This document shows positions 36,211 to 46,421 of a stretch of DNA of 64,000 nucleotides, piece after piece (within the stretch, counting starts at the first letter, position 1; every line of letters starts with the position of its first letter). Location of the stretch: contig NZ_BPLU01000003.1 of NCBI RefSeq assembly GCF_019656315.1, positions 124,001 to 188,000 of the forward strand. The letters run 5' to 3'. A program made the translations under genes and the position numbers. The DNA comes from Flavobacterium sp. UMI-01. GTDB taxonomy: Bacteria; Bacteroidota; Bacteroidia; Flavobacteriales; Flavobacteriaceae. The notes beneath the pieces are model-generated. The model was not told where the DNA came from, did not search any database, and saw only the letters and a list, made by a program, of their open reading frames with translations.

Positions 36211-37197
36211 ATGTCAAATAAGATTCAAAAAATAGGAGTTTTAACTTCAGGTGGTGATTCACCAGGAATGAATGCTGCTATTCGATCAGTAGTTAGAACA
36301 TGTGCTTATCATAATGTAGAATGTGTAGGTATCTACAGAGGATACCAAGGGATGATTGAAGGTGACTTTGTTAATATGGGACCTCGTTCTGTAAACAACA
36401 TAGTTAATAAAGGAGGTACTATTTTAAAATCAGCACGTTCAGCTGAATTCAGAACTCCAGAAGGTAGAAAGAAAGCACACGAACAAATCGTAAAAGCTGG
36501 AATTGATGCTTTGGTTGTGATTGGTGGAGACGGTACTTTTACAGGAGGATTGATTTTTAATTCGGAATATAATTTTCCAGTAATTGGAATTCCAGGAACC
36601 ATTGATAATGATATTTATGGTACAACTCATACTTTAGGATATGATACTGCATTGAATACTGTTGTGGATTGTATTGATAAAATTAGAGATACCGCTATTT
36701 CTCACAACCGTTTATTCTTTGTTGAGGTAATGGGACGCGATGCAGGTCATATTGCGTTGAATGCTGGTATAGGTGCTGGAGCTGAAGAAATTTTGATCCC
36801 TGAAGAAAATCTTGGACTTGATAGACTTTTAGAATCTTTACAAAAAAGTAAAGCTTCAGGAAAATCATCTAGTATTGTAGTAATCGCTGAAGGGGATAAA
36901 ATTGGTAAAAATGTATTCGAATTAAAAGATTACGTTGATGCTAATTTACCTGAGTATGATGTACGTGTATCCGTTTTAGGACACATGCAAAGAGGAGGTT
37001 CTCCTTCTTGTTTTGATAGGGTATTGGCAAGTAGATTAGGTGTAAGTGCTGTTGAGTCTCTATTAGAAGGAAAATCAAACTACATGGTAGGGTTACAAAA
37101 CAATAAAGTAGCGTTGACACCACTTGAACAAGCTATAAAAGGTAAATCTGAAATTGATTTAGAATTATTGAGAGTTTCAGATATTATGACAACTTAA
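36211..37197 (+). CDS. pfkA: 6-phosphofructokinase
   Basis: 328 residues, cytoplasmic. It phosphorylates fructose-6-phosphate with ATP, the committed step of glycolysis. The start MSNKIQKIGVLTSGGDSPGMN is fixed by the conserved N-terminus; an upstream in-frame GTG would add 18 unconserved residues. GGDGTF (around 103-108) shows the ATP-type active site, and PGTIDNDI carries the catalytic Asp. MGRDAGHIALNAGIG and GHMQRGGSPS complete the signature. The usual allosteric site residues appear present. gapA follows 57 bases downstream, with its own -7 element in between. Confidence 0.96.
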   Translation: MSNKIQKIGVLTSGGDSPGMNAAIRSVVRTCAYHNVECVGIYRGYQGMIEGDFVNMGPRSVNNIVNKGGTILKSARSAEFRTPEGRKKAHEQIVKAGIDALVVIGGDGTFTGGLIFNSEYNFPVIGIPGTIDNDIYGTTHTLGYDTALNTVVDCIDKIRDTAISHNRLFFVEVMGRDAGHIALNAGIGAGAEEILIPEENLGLDRLLESLQKSKASGKSSSIVVIAEGDKIGKNVFELKDYVDANLPEYDVRVSVLGHMQRGGSPSCFDRVLASRLGVSAVESLLEGKSNYMVGLQNNKVALTPLEQAIKGKSEIDLELLRVSDIMTT

Positions 37198-37207
37198 AGA
37201 TAAAAAC

Positions 37208-37215
37208 TATCTTTG
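37208..37215 (+). promoter_or_regulatory. -7 element of gapA
   Basis: TATCTTTG fits TAnnTTTG exactly, 39 bases before the ATG. The expected -33 TTTG is not seen, so the promoter is weakly supported. Confidence 0.4.
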
Positions 37216-37233
37216 CAAAACGAAAATGAATAA

Positions 37234-38259
<1,026 letters not shown>

Positions 38260-38291
38260 TCAATTGATTATTGTAAATTATATATTGAAAG

Positions 38292-38325
38292 AATCCCGTT
38301 TTACTATATTTAACGGGATTTTTTT
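38292..38325 (+). terminator. intrinsic terminator of gapA
   Basis: AATCCCGTT/AACGGGATT (38292-38300 and 38312-38320) with an 11-base loop, followed by T residues. Confidence 0.9.
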
Positions 38326-38382
38326 ATATTTACACCTCGCGTGCTACTTTAGAACTTAAAACAACCAAAACAAAAATTAGAG

Positions 38383-39234
38383 ATGAAATTATTAGTAGAT
38401 AGTGGTTCTACAAAAGCAGATTGGATTGCCATTGATGAGCAAGGAAAAGTTTTGTTTACCACTCAAACATTGGGGCTAAATCCAGAGGTACTTGATAAAG
38501 AAGAAATTATTGAGCGTATTAATGATCGTTTTGATCTTTTGCAGAATAAAGACAATGCGACACATTTGTTTTTTTATGGAGCAGGCTGTGGTACGGATAG
38601 AATGAAAAATAGTCTTACTGAAGTTTTTAAAGGCTATTTTACAAAGGCAGCGATTGTTGTCGAAGAAGATACCTATGCTGCAGTATATGCGACCACTCCT
38701 AAAAACGAAAAAGCAATTGTATGTATTTTAGGTACAGGGTCAAATTGTAGCTATTATGATGGTGCCGTTTTGCATCAAAAAGTGCAATCTTTGGGTTATA
38801 TTGTAATGGATGATTGCAGTGGAAATGTATTTGGGAAAGAGTTAATCAGAAAGTATTATTTCAATAAAATGCCAAAAGAATTAGCTGAAGCATTTGAAAA
38901 AGAATACAATTTGGAACCAGATTATTTGAAATCAAAACTATATAAAGAGCCTAATCCCAATGCACATTTAGCAACATTTGCTAAGTTTTTAATCCAAAAT
39001 AAAGAACATAAATTCTGTCAAAAAATCATCAAAAAATGGATGAAATCTTTTGTAAAGAATTATATTGAACAGTACGACAATTGTTATGATGTGCCTGTTC
39101 ATTTTGTGGGTTCAATTGCATTTTACCTAAAAGAAGAATTAGAGGTGATTTTTAATAAATACGGATTGCAATTAGGGAATGTTTTAAGAAGACCTATTGA
39201 TGGGTTAATTGCATATCATGGTGAAAAAGAATAA
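38383..39234 (+). CDS. BadF/BadG/BcrA/BcrD-type ATPase, N-acetylglucosamine-kinase-like
   Basis: 283 residues of the ASKHA fold, cytoplasmic. The N-terminal LLVDSGSTKADWIAI, with the Ser/Thr phosphate loop, and the later CILGTGSNCSYYDG are typical of the family that includes eukaryotic N-acetylglucosamine kinase. Bacteroidota members probably phosphorylate an amino sugar for recycling of cell wall or chitin; the sugar is not proven. It overlaps nothing and is followed 4 bases later by mgsA. A TATATTTA box at 38325-38332, inside the end of the gapA terminator, is a possible promoter. Confidence 0.8.
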   Translation: MKLLVDSGSTKADWIAIDEQGKVLFTTQTLGLNPEVLDKEEIIERINDRFDLLQNKDNATHLFFYGAGCGTDRMKNSLTEVFKGYFTKAAIVVEEDTYAAVYATTPKNEKAIVCILGTGSNCSYYDGAVLHQKVQSLGYIVMDDCSGNVFGKELIRKYYFNKMPKELAEAFEKEYNLEPDYLKSKLYKEPNPNAHLATFAKFLIQNKEHKFCQKIIKKWMKSFVKNYIEQYDNCYDVPVHFVGSIAFYLKEELEVIFNKYGLQLGNVLRRPIDGLIAYHGEKE

Positions 39235-39238
39235 GAAT

Positions 39239-39619
39239 ATGGAAATAGCAATCATTGCACACGACGGCAAAAAAGTAGATATGGTTCAGTTTTTAAATAA
39301 AAACATTGAACTGTTACAAAATGAAAAATTAAAAATTATAGCTACTGGAACCACTGGAGGTAAAGCTGCTAATGCAGGTTTTAAGGTGAAAAAGATGCTT
39401 TCTGGACCTTTAGGAGGTGATGCTCAAATCGCCGCTAGAGTAGCGGAAGGTAAAACGAAGATGGTGTTGTTTTTTAAAGACCCATTGGCCAGTCATGCCC
39501 ATGAAGTAGATATTAATATGTTGTTGCGTGTATGCGATGTGCATAATGTGCCTATCGCTACAAATGAAGCCTCGGCACAATTATTATTAGATGCAATTGC
39601 TATAACATTGCAATCATAG
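39239..39619 (+). CDS. mgsA: methylglyoxal synthase
   Basis: 126 residues, cytoplasmic. It converts dihydroxyacetone phosphate to methylglyoxal and phosphate, a bypass when glycolysis is blocked by phosphate shortage. The start MEIAIIAHDGKK (39239) is fixed by the conserved AHDxKK; longer frames would overlap the upstream gene. The catalytic Asp is in GPLGGDAQIA, and NVPIATNEASA matches the family end. It lies directly after the glycolysis genes. Its 3' end overlaps the converging ridA by 20 bases. Confidence 0.95.
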   Translation: MEIAIIAHDGKKVDMVQFLNKNIELLQNEKLKIIATGTTGGKAANAGFKVKKMLSGPLGGDAQIAARVAEGKTKMVLFFKDPLASHAHEVDINMLLRVCDVHNVPIATNEASAQLLLDAIAITLQS

Positions 39620-39980
39620 AGATTTCAACATTTACATTTTTTGGCAATGCTGCCACCTGAACCGTTTCACGTGCTGGAGCGGTTTTTTCATTTAAATACG
39701 AACTATAAACTGCATTAATAGTACCAAAATCTTTCATATCTGTAATGAATATTGTTGATTTCACTACATTTTCAAAAGTCATATTGGCCGCTTTTAGTAT
39801 CGCTTTTAGGTTTTCCATAACTTGTATGGTTTCGATTTCGATAGTGTTGGTAGTAATGTCACCAGTTTCAGGATGAATTGCGATTTGTCCTGAAATGTAC
39901 AAGGTGTCGTTGTGCAATATAGCTTGATTGTAAGGTCCTATGGGAGCGGGTGCATCTTTGGTATAAATTATCGTTTTCAT
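39600..39980 (-). CDS. ridA: RidA family reactive-intermediate deaminase
   Basis: 126 residues, cytoplasmic trimer-forming family. It hydrolyses reactive enamine/imine intermediates from PLP enzymes. The signature is APIGPYNQAILHNDTLYISGQ at the N-terminus and the substrate-binding Arg in PARETVQVAALPKN. The full family length is present. It converges with mgsA and shares 20 bases at the 3' ends. Confidence 0.93.
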   Translation of the reverse strand: MKTIIYTKDAPAPIGPYNQAILHNDTLYISGQIAIHPETGDITTNTIEIETIQVMENLKAILKAANMTFENVVKSTIFITDMKDFGTINAVYSSYLNEKTAPARETVQVAALPKNVNVEISMIAML

Positions 39981-40053
39981 GATGTTGTTTTTAGATAAAT
40001 TATGAAATTCAGTTTGAAAAATAGATTTTAAAGATACAAAAAGGAGTTTGCAA

Positions 40054-42732
40054 TTAGCGTCTAACAGAACTGTTTTTGTCCCATTTTATATCACTAAGAA
40101 TTCCTGATTTAATACCGATGAAGAAATTCCAGTTGGCATTGTCACCAAAAGGTGTCCAGTTAAAACTCATTCGCCAACTTAATAAATCTCTTTCAAAACG
40201 CAATTGGGTATAGGTTACTCCTTTTTGAACAAAATCATAACCTGTAGAAACGCCCACTTTCCATTTTGGAGTCAAGTCGGTGTTAGCAGAAATCATGATA
40301 GAGTTACCTGAAATTTGCTTTTCTCGGTTGCTATTGCTGTACGTTAAAGAGTATGCAAATGTCATGTCCCATGGCAATTTGGATTGAAAAAATTCAGAGA
40401 TGACATCTTCTCCTTCTTCTTCGCTACCGTCAAAAAGACTTTTTCTATTGTTACCAAAATCAGTAGCGGTTCCAAACAAGTCGTCTTCACGTCCTCCGTT
40501 TCGTTGGGTTTGTGAATCTTTTGGCTTGTCCTTTTTCTCGTTATCAGTACTGGAAATGGAATAGTTAATGGTCATGTTGGCACTTGTCATTCGGAATAAA
40601 CTACCACCATTATTGATGTTGAAAGTGTTGATTCTGGTTCCTGAATTGTCAATAGCATAAGGATCTAAAGTGGTTCCAAAATTGACATTCATTTTTTCTT
40701 TAAAAAGCTGTGTTCCACCACTCACTCGTATCGGAGCTAATGCCAATTCGGTCTTGCCATCAGCATTCAAATTATAGCTGGTAGATAAATTTAAATTGTT
40801 TAGCAACATGACTTTTTTAGGTTCCGTTTTGGTACTGTCACGGTCAGTTACTTTAGCCTCAAAAGTATTGCTTAGATTAAAACCAATATTGCTAGAATTA
40901 GTCAATCCTGGAGCGCCATAGATTCCGTTTTCAAATCGAGTGTATTCTTTTATCATGGTTCCACTTGCATCTGTAGCGTAGGTGTCGTAATATTTTTTAA
41001 AACTAGGAACGTAGCTATAACTTAAGCTAGGACGCATTACGTGTCTTATCGCTTTTATTTTTTTCTCTTCGCCAAAATTAAAAGTTCCATAAATGGTTGT
41101 TCCTAAACTAGCTGAAAAATTATAAGTACGAAAAGCATCAAAACCATTTTGAATTTGGTCAACAACGGCACTTTTGTCAAAATCATAACTTTTCTTAATG
41201 GTTTTTAAGTACCAAACTTCTTCGTAGTTAGCAGAGGTAGAAGCACTAAAATATTTGAATAATTTAAAGTTGGTACTAATAGGAATACTATGTTGTGCTC
41301 CTACTTTGGCATCTCTAAACATTTCGGGTTTGAAGAACAAAGAGTCGGTTGTAGTAAAACTATTTCTACCGTTCAGATTGTATTGTAAGTTGATGTTTTT
41401 GATAAACCCTTTTTTGGTATCATTTTTACCAGCAAATGGATAAATTCTATCGACACTTAATTGTAAGGTAGGTAGTGTCATATCAATCGTTTCTGTTTGT
41501 GTATTTTGCGAATGTGTTGCTGTAAGAGACATTCTGAGTTCAGGAACGGTGTTGAACGTTTTCGAATAGGATATCGAAGAGCTTAAGGTGTTATTCAATC
41601 TGGAACCAATATTGGATTGATTAATAGATTGATTGAAATACTTACTACTACCTAAGTTAACAGAGGCTGAAAAGCTTGAACTTGGGCTTGCTTTTGAATC
41701 TCTAGAATGAGACCACTGGATGTTGTATATCTTTTGTTTAGAATAATCTGGATATCCTCGTTCACTAGAGATTAGGTTTTCGTACCTAAAGTTGACATTT
41801 CCTCTAAATCGATACCGTTTAGCATAAGAAGACTCAAATCGCATTCCGTAACTTCCATTGGTGTAGTAATCCCCAATGACGGTAAGATCATAATGGTCGC
41901 TTAAGGCAAAATAGTATCCACCATTTTGTAACGAAAAACCTCGGGTATTGGAATCGTTATAGCTAGGTAATATGACTCCTGAGACACTTGTTTCTTTGCT
42001 CATTGGGAAATAGGCAAAGGGTAATGCGATAGGAGTGGGTACATCAGCAATAACCATGTGTGTCATTCCTGTTATTACTTTTTTTCCGGGGATAAATTTT
42101 ACTTTACTTGTTTGAAAATAATACTCAGGTTTGTCCACATTGGTTGAAGTTGTGAAACGAGCTCCTTTTAAAAAGTAAACTGAATCGTTTTCTTTTTTGG
42201 TGATTCGAGCTTTTACTTTAAATTCGCCTTGATCGGTTCTGGAATTCCATATTAATGCCTTTTTGGTTTTAAAATTAAACCGAATGGAATCAGGCTCGAT
42301 AATATTGGTTCCTTGTTTAAAATTAGGGTATTGAATGAGTTTGCCTGTGGAGTCTTTGATTCTACCGGCATAGACTTCATTTTTATCGTAATCGAGAACA
42401 ATAATACCCGATTTTAACTCTACATCTTGATAATACAACTCGGCTTGGTCGTACAGTGTGATGAGTTTCTTTTTTTGATCTATCTTGGCATATTGATTGG
42501 CTTTGTATTTAACAATACCGTCCAAAAAAGGTTTTTTGGTTAGGGTAGTATCCTTTTTTTTCAAAGAATCAGTCGGTTTTAATGCAGTAGCCTTTGGTTT
42601 GGTAGTTGTATTTATTTCTTCTTTAATAGGTATAGCTTTTGGCTTTTTAGTCAAATCCTGAGAATATAAATTATTACATCCAATCGAGAGGAGGATTGAT
42701 AACAAAACGATATTAAATAAGTTTGTCTGCAA
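40054..42732 (-). CDS. lptD: LPS-assembly protein LptD / OstA-like outer-membrane protein
   Basis: 892 residues. A TTG start (42730-42732) precedes a signal peptide (TNLFNIVLLSILLSIGCNN). A low-complexity Lys/Thr-rich linker (KKPKAIPIKEEIN) follows. Then an OstA-like domain (about 80-220; IDQKKKLITLYDQAELYYQD, VELKSGIIVLDYD) and a large beta-barrel with many alternating aromatic strands fill the rest. The protein would insert LPS in the outer membrane with LptE. A possible lipobox (SIGC) in the signal is unusual for LptD. Its promoter is weak (see the minus -7 element upstream). Confidence 0.87.
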   Translation of the reverse strand: MQTNLFNIVLLSILLSIGCNNLYSQDLTKKPKAIPIKEEINTTTKPKATALKPTDSLKKKDTTLTKKPFLDGIVKYKANQYAKIDQKKKLITLYDQAELYYQDVELKSGIIVLDYDKNEVYAGRIKDSTGKLIQYPNFKQGTNIIEPDSIRFNFKTKKALIWNSRTDQGEFKVKARITKKENDSVYFLKGARFTTSTNVDKPEYYFQTSKVKFIPGKKVITGMTHMVIADVPTPIALPFAYFPMSKETSVSGVILPSYNDSNTRGFSLQNGGYYFALSDHYDLTVIGDYYTNGSYGMRFESSYAKRYRFRGNVNFRYENLISSERGYPDYSKQKIYNIQWSHSRDSKASPSSSFSASVNLGSSKYFNQSINQSNIGSRLNNTLSSSISYSKTFNTVPELRMSLTATHSQNTQTETIDMTLPTLQLSVDRIYPFAGKNDTKKGFIKNINLQYNLNGRNSFTTTDSLFFKPEMFRDAKVGAQHSIPISTNFKLFKYFSASTSANYEEVWYLKTIKKSYDFDKSAVVDQIQNGFDAFRTYNFSASLGTTIYGTFNFGEEKKIKAIRHVMRPSLSYSYVPSFKKYYDTYATDASGTMIKEYTRFENGIYGAPGLTNSSNIGFNLSNTFEAKVTDRDSTKTEPKKVMLLNNLNLSTSYNLNADGKTELALAPIRVSGGTQLFKEKMNVNFGTTLDPYAIDNSGTRINTFNINNGGSLFRMTSANMTINYSISSTDNEKKDKPKDSQTQRNGGREDDLFGTATDFGNNRKSLFDGSEEEGEDVISEFFQSKLPWDMTFAYSLTYSNSNREKQISGNSIMISANTDLTPKWKVGVSTGYDFVQKGVTYTQLRFERDLLSWRMSFNWTPFGDNANWNFFIGIKSGILSDIKWDKNSSVRR

Positions 42733-42752
42733 AGGTTTAAATACTATTTTTG
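42722..42752 (+). promoter_or_regulatory. promoter of the amidase gene
   Basis: TTTG (42722-42725), a 19-base spacer and TATTTTTG (42745-42752) match the consensus exactly. It overlaps the first codons of lptD on the other strand and gives a leader of about 109 bases. Confidence 0.65.
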
Positions 42753-42782
42753 TAAAAAATTATGGCTTGTTATTTGAGGTGA

Positions 42783-42790
42783 CAAACTTA
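42783..42790 (-). promoter_or_regulatory. candidate -7 element of lptD
   Basis: TAAGTTTG on the minus strand matches TAnnTTTG about 50 bases before the lptD start. TTTG lies 15 bases further upstream, a short spacing. Confidence 0.35.
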
Positions 42791-42867
42791 CATATTATTT
42801 TTTGCCAAAAATAATCAATTGAACAAATTATAGCGATAGCTTTTTAATTAAATTAACTTTATAATTT

Positions 42868-44028
42868 ATGAATGCTTTGAATAAAATTAAAGTAATTTTT
42901 ACATTTCTTGTAATTATAGCATCACAATCAACTTACAGTCAATCTAATATTTTTAAAGTAACTTTAGATGCCGGTCATGGGGGACATGATTTTGGGGCAG
43001 TATATAGTGGACGTGTTGAAAAGAATATTGCCTTGGCGATAGTTTTGAAAGTAGGCGAAATGCTCGAAGCGTATCCTAAAATTAATGTCAATTACACCCG
43101 TAAATCAGATGTTTTTATTGATTTGGTAGAAAGAGCCAACATTGCCAATAGAGAAAATGCTAGTATTTTTGTTTCTATTCACTGTAATGCGAATAAGAAT
43201 ACCTCGGCCGATGGTACGGAAACATACGTGATGGGGATGAACAAAGTAAGTTCAAATCTTGAAGTAGCCAAGAAAGAAAACTCGGTAATTACTTTGGAAA
43301 AAGATTACAAGCGTAAATACGAAGGTTTTGATCCTAATTCACCTGAAACCATGATTGGTATGACATTGATGCAGGAAGAATATTTGGAAAATAGTATTTC
43401 ATTAGCGAGTAAAGTAGAGGATGAATTTGAAAAATTAGGAAAAAAAATACGTGGTGGTGGTGTGAAACAAGCACCTTTTATGGTACTACACAAAGCGTAT
43501 ATGCCTAGAGTTTTAATCGAAACGGGATTTATCTCTAATCCTACCGAAGGAGCCTATTTAGACTCTGAGAATGGACAAAAAGAAATTGCTAGAGCCATTA
43601 CAAATGCGATTATTAGATACAAAAATGAATATTTTGGTAATGGTGCCGAGTCGGTAGAAACAGTAAAAACACCTGCAAAACCAGTAAATAAACCAGTTGA
43701 AAAAGACACGACAAAACCGGTTTCAAAGAATGTTGATACGGTAACTTCATCTACTAATGGCGTTATTTCTCAACCAGGAGCGGTTTTCAAAGTGCAACTT
43801 TCGGCTATAGGTAAAAAAATTCCTTTGGTGGCTAAAAATTTCAAAGGTTTGAGTCCGATTACGATGAGTTACGAAGATAATTTGTATCGTTATATGTATG
43901 GTCAAACTAATGATTACAACGAAGCCAAAAAGTTGTTAGAAGAGGCAAAATCAAAGGGTTATGAATATGCATTTATAACTGCATTTGTAGGAGGAAAAAA
44001 AGTTAGTATTCAAGAAGCAATTAAATAA
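42868..44028 (+). CDS. N-acetylmuramoyl-L-alanine amidase (Amidase_3) with SPOR-like end
   Basis: 386 residues. A signal peptide covers about 1-25, so it acts in the periplasm. It cleaves the bond between MurNAc and L-Ala in peptidoglycan. Zinc ligands: His37 in DAGHGGHD, Glu51 in RVEKNIAL, and the His in SIHCNAN; the second Glu is in LIETGFISNP. Residues about 230-300 are a Pro/Val/Lys-rich linker (VKTPAKPVNKPVEKDTTKPV). The C-terminal 85 residues (FKVQLSAIGKKIPL) resemble a SPOR domain that binds denuded septal peptidoglycan. A gene for an MCE protein follows. Confidence 0.92.
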   Translation: MNALNKIKVIFTFLVIIASQSTYSQSNIFKVTLDAGHGGHDFGAVYSGRVEKNIALAIVLKVGEMLEAYPKINVNYTRKSDVFIDLVERANIANRENASIFVSIHCNANKNTSADGTETYVMGMNKVSSNLEVAKKENSVITLEKDYKRKYEGFDPNSPETMIGMTLMQEEYLENSISLASKVEDEFEKLGKKIRGGGVKQAPFMVLHKAYMPRVLIETGFISNPTEGAYLDSENGQKEIARAITNAIIRYKNEYFGNGAESVETVKTPAKPVNKPVEKDTTKPVSKNVDTVTSSTNGVISQPGAVFKVQLSAIGKKIPLVAKNFKGLSPITMSYEDNLYRYMYGQTNDYNEAKKLLEEAKSKGYEYAFITAFVGGKKVSIQEAIK

Positions 44029-44052
44029 AGGGCAGTTCTGAATATTTTATAT

Positions 44053-44060
44053 TAAATTTG
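44053..44060 (+). promoter_or_regulatory. candidate -7 element of the MCE gene
   Basis: TAAATTTG fits TAnnTTTG, 17 bases before the TTG start codon. No matching -33 box. Confidence 0.33.
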
Positions 44061-44077
44061 TACAAAATTCATACATT

Positions 44078-45034
44078 TTGAGACTAACAAGAGAGATTAA
44101 AACGGCAATCTTAGTAATTGCATCTATTTTATTGTTCATTTGGGGGTATAGTTTCTTAAAAGGGAAAGATCTCTTTACAAGTTACAAAACGTTCTATGTA
44201 GAATATGAAAATGTAGAAGGACTCGCACCTTCAGCACCTATCACACTAAATGGTCTTGTGATTGGTAAAATTAATGGTATTACTATCAACCCCTCTACAG
44301 GGAAATTATTAGTGGAATTACAAATCAAAACAGATTTTCCTATTTCTAAAACGAGTTTGGCAATAATTTACGAGCCAGGCTTTATTGGTGGTAAACAAAT
44401 TGCTATTGAACCTAATTTTGAAGATAAAAATTTAGCTGTGAGTGGTGATCATTTGAACGGGAATGTTCGTTTAGGATTAACACAAAAACTAGGAGATCAA
44501 CTGGTTCCTTTACAAGAAAAAATTGAAAAATTAATTGTCAATGCCGATCAATTGATTTCAGGAATCAATAATGTATTGGATAAAAAAGGGCAAGAAGATT
44601 TAAAAAAGGGATTGGCTGAAATGAGTAAAACCATGGAAGAATTTCATAAAGCTTCTGCTAGTGTGAATGCCATCTTGAACGAGAATCAAGGCCAAATCAA
44701 AGGTATGGTGACTAATTTCAACAAAGTTTCAAATAATTTTTCAAAAATATCAGATTCCATCAATAAAGCTGATTTAGGAAAAACCATCCGAAATTTGAAT
44801 GCTACCATGGTAAAAGTCAATGGTATGATGACGGACTTAGAATCTGGCAAAGGAACGATGGGTAAAATGTTTAAAGATGAAGCTTTGTACAACAATTTTG
44901 CTAAATCTTCTAAAGAGCTAGAGTTACTTTTACAAGATTTACGATTGAATCCTACGCGTTATGTAAATATTTCTCTTTTTGGTAAGAAAAACAAACCATA
45001 TAAAGCACCGGTAAAAGATTCAATTTCCAAATAA
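44078..45034 (+). CDS. MCE-family (MlaD) phospholipid transport protein
   Basis: 318 residues. The N-terminal membrane helix (about 10-26) anchors it in the inner membrane. It is followed by an MCE/MlaD domain (about 38-115; YENVEGLAPSAPITLNGLVIG, KISKTSLAIIYEPGFIGGKQ). The rest is a long helical region with coiled-coil features. MCE proteins form rings that carry phospholipids between membranes. The start codon is TTG, and no upstream ATG fits. The permease and ATPase of a full Mla system are not in this window. It is followed 14 bases later by the Fe-S gene. Confidence 0.88.
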   Translation: MRLTREIKTAILVIASILLFIWGYSFLKGKDLFTSYKTFYVEYENVEGLAPSAPITLNGLVIGKINGITINPSTGKLLVELQIKTDFPISKTSLAIIYEPGFIGGKQIAIEPNFEDKNLAVSGDHLNGNVRLGLTQKLGDQLVPLQEKIEKLIVNADQLISGINNVLDKKGQEDLKKGLAEMSKTMEEFHKASASVNAILNENQGQIKGMVTNFNKVSNNFSKISDSINKADLGKTIRNLNATMVKVNGMMTDLESGKGTMGKMFKDEALYNNFAKSSKELELLLQDLRLNPTRYVNISLFGKKNKPYKAPVKDSISK

Positions 45035-45048
45035 TAAAAAGGAATAGT

Positions 45049-46350
45049 ATGAACTATTTAGATAACATCATTTTTGTCATTGCGCTTGCAGTAGGCTTTG
45101 GTTATTTTATTACCAATGTAAAAAAATTAAAGCGAAACATCAATTTAGGTATCGCAGTCGATAGAAATGACAATCCTTCTGTTCGGTGGAAAAACATGGC
45201 AATGATTGCTTTGGGGCAATCTAAAATGGTTAAAAGACCCATTGCAGGAATACTTCACATTATCGTTTATGTAGGTTTTATTATTATCAATATTGAATTA
45301 CTTGAAATTATACTTGATGGAATCTTAGGCACTCATCGAATCTTTGCTTCGATAGGGGCACTTTATGGATTTCTAATCGGTTCTTTTGAGGTGTTAGCTT
45401 TATTGGTTTTAGTAGCAGTTACAATCTTTTGGTTAAGAAGAAATGTTATCCGATTAAAACGATTTACAAATCCTGAATTAAAAGGATTTCCTAAAAATGA
45501 CGGAAATTATATTTTGTATTTTGAAATGGTTTTGATGACTTTGTTTTTGGTAATGAATGCCACCGATATTCATTTTCAAATGAATGCTTCAGGAAATACC
45601 ATTTCGCAATTTGTAGCGCCTCTTTTTTCGGGACTTTCTGAAAATTCTTTACATCTTATTGAAAGAACGGCTTGGTGGTTGCATATTTTGGGAATATTGG
45701 TCTTCTTGAATTATTTGTATTTTTCAAAGCACCTTCATATTTTATTAGCTTTTCCTAATACTTACTTTGCAGATTTAAATCCTTTAGGACAATTTGATAA
45801 TTTAGGAGCCGTTACTAAAGAAGTCAAATTGATGATGGATCCAAATGTAGACCCGTATGCAGCACCTGCTGAGGGTGAGGTTCACACTAAATTTGGAGCT
45901 AGTGATGTTCAAGATTTGAATTGGGTTCAATTATTAAATGCTTATACATGTACCGAGTGCGGGAGGTGTACTTCGGCTTGTCCTGCAAATCAAACTGGGA
46001 AAAAATTGTCTCCACGTAAAATCATGATGGATACAAGAGACCGTTTGGAGGAAGTAGGTAAAAATATTGACGCTAATAAAGGCGTATTTGTCCCAGACAA
46101 TAAATCATTGTTGAATGATTATATTACTCCCGAAGAATTATGGGCTTGTACTTCTTGTAATGCTTGTGTTGAGGAATGTCCCGTAAGTATTAGTCCTTTA
46201 TCAATTATAATGGATATGCGTCGTTACTTAGTCATGGAACAAAGTGCGGCTCCTATGTCATTGAATGCGATGATGTCAAATGTTGAGAACAATGGGGCAC
46301 CTTGGCAATACAGCCAGCAAGATCGATTGAATTGGAAAAATGAAATGTAA
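45049..46350 (+). CDS. membrane-bound 4Fe-4S dicluster electron-transfer protein
   Basis: 433 residues. About five membrane helices occupy residues 3-235 and contain several His residues in helices that could bind haem b (70, 211, 228, 230). The cytoplasmic C-terminal part has two 4Fe-4S motifs: CTECGRCTSACP (Cys301, 304, 307, 311) and CTSCNACVEECP (Cys367, 370, 373, 377). It resembles the fused membrane and ferredoxin subunits of HdrD-type or nitrate-reductase-gamma-type systems. It probably exchanges electrons with the quinone pool. The partner CCG protein is 71 bases downstream. Confidence 0.88.
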   Translation: MNYLDNIIFVIALAVGFGYFITNVKKLKRNINLGIAVDRNDNPSVRWKNMAMIALGQSKMVKRPIAGILHIIVYVGFIIINIELLEIILDGILGTHRIFASIGALYGFLIGSFEVLALLVLVAVTIFWLRRNVIRLKRFTNPELKGFPKNDGNYILYFEMVLMTLFLVMNATDIHFQMNASGNTISQFVAPLFSGLSENSLHLIERTAWWLHILGILVFLNYLYFSKHLHILLAFPNTYFADLNPLGQFDNLGAVTKEVKLMMDPNVDPYAAPAEGEVHTKFGASDVQDLNWVQLLNAYTCTECGRCTSACPANQTGKKLSPRKIMMDTRDRLEEVGKNIDANKGVFVPDNKSLLNDYITPEELWACTSCNACVEECPVSISPLSIIMDMRRYLVMEQSAAPMSLNAMMSNVENNGAPWQYSQQDRLNWKNEM

Positions 46351-46366
46351 TTGAAAAGTGTAAATG

Positions 46367-46390
46367 TTTAATCGGTTAATCGGTTAAACT
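46367..46390. repeat. tandem AATCGGTT repeat
   Basis: Two exact AATCGGTT units in a row lie in TTTAATCGGTTAATCGGTTA, ending in AAAC. Similar AATCG(G)TT repeats recur between flavobacterial genes from memory. No function is evident. Confidence 0.45.
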
Positions 46391-46421
46391 TTTTACTAAA
46401 GAACCAATTAAACAAAACACC

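Noticed and set aside
37196..37214. Inverted repeat AAAGATA/TATCTTT after pfkA as a terminator.
   Set aside because: Only 7 A/T-rich pairs and no T-run; the right arm is better read as a -7 promoter box of gapA.
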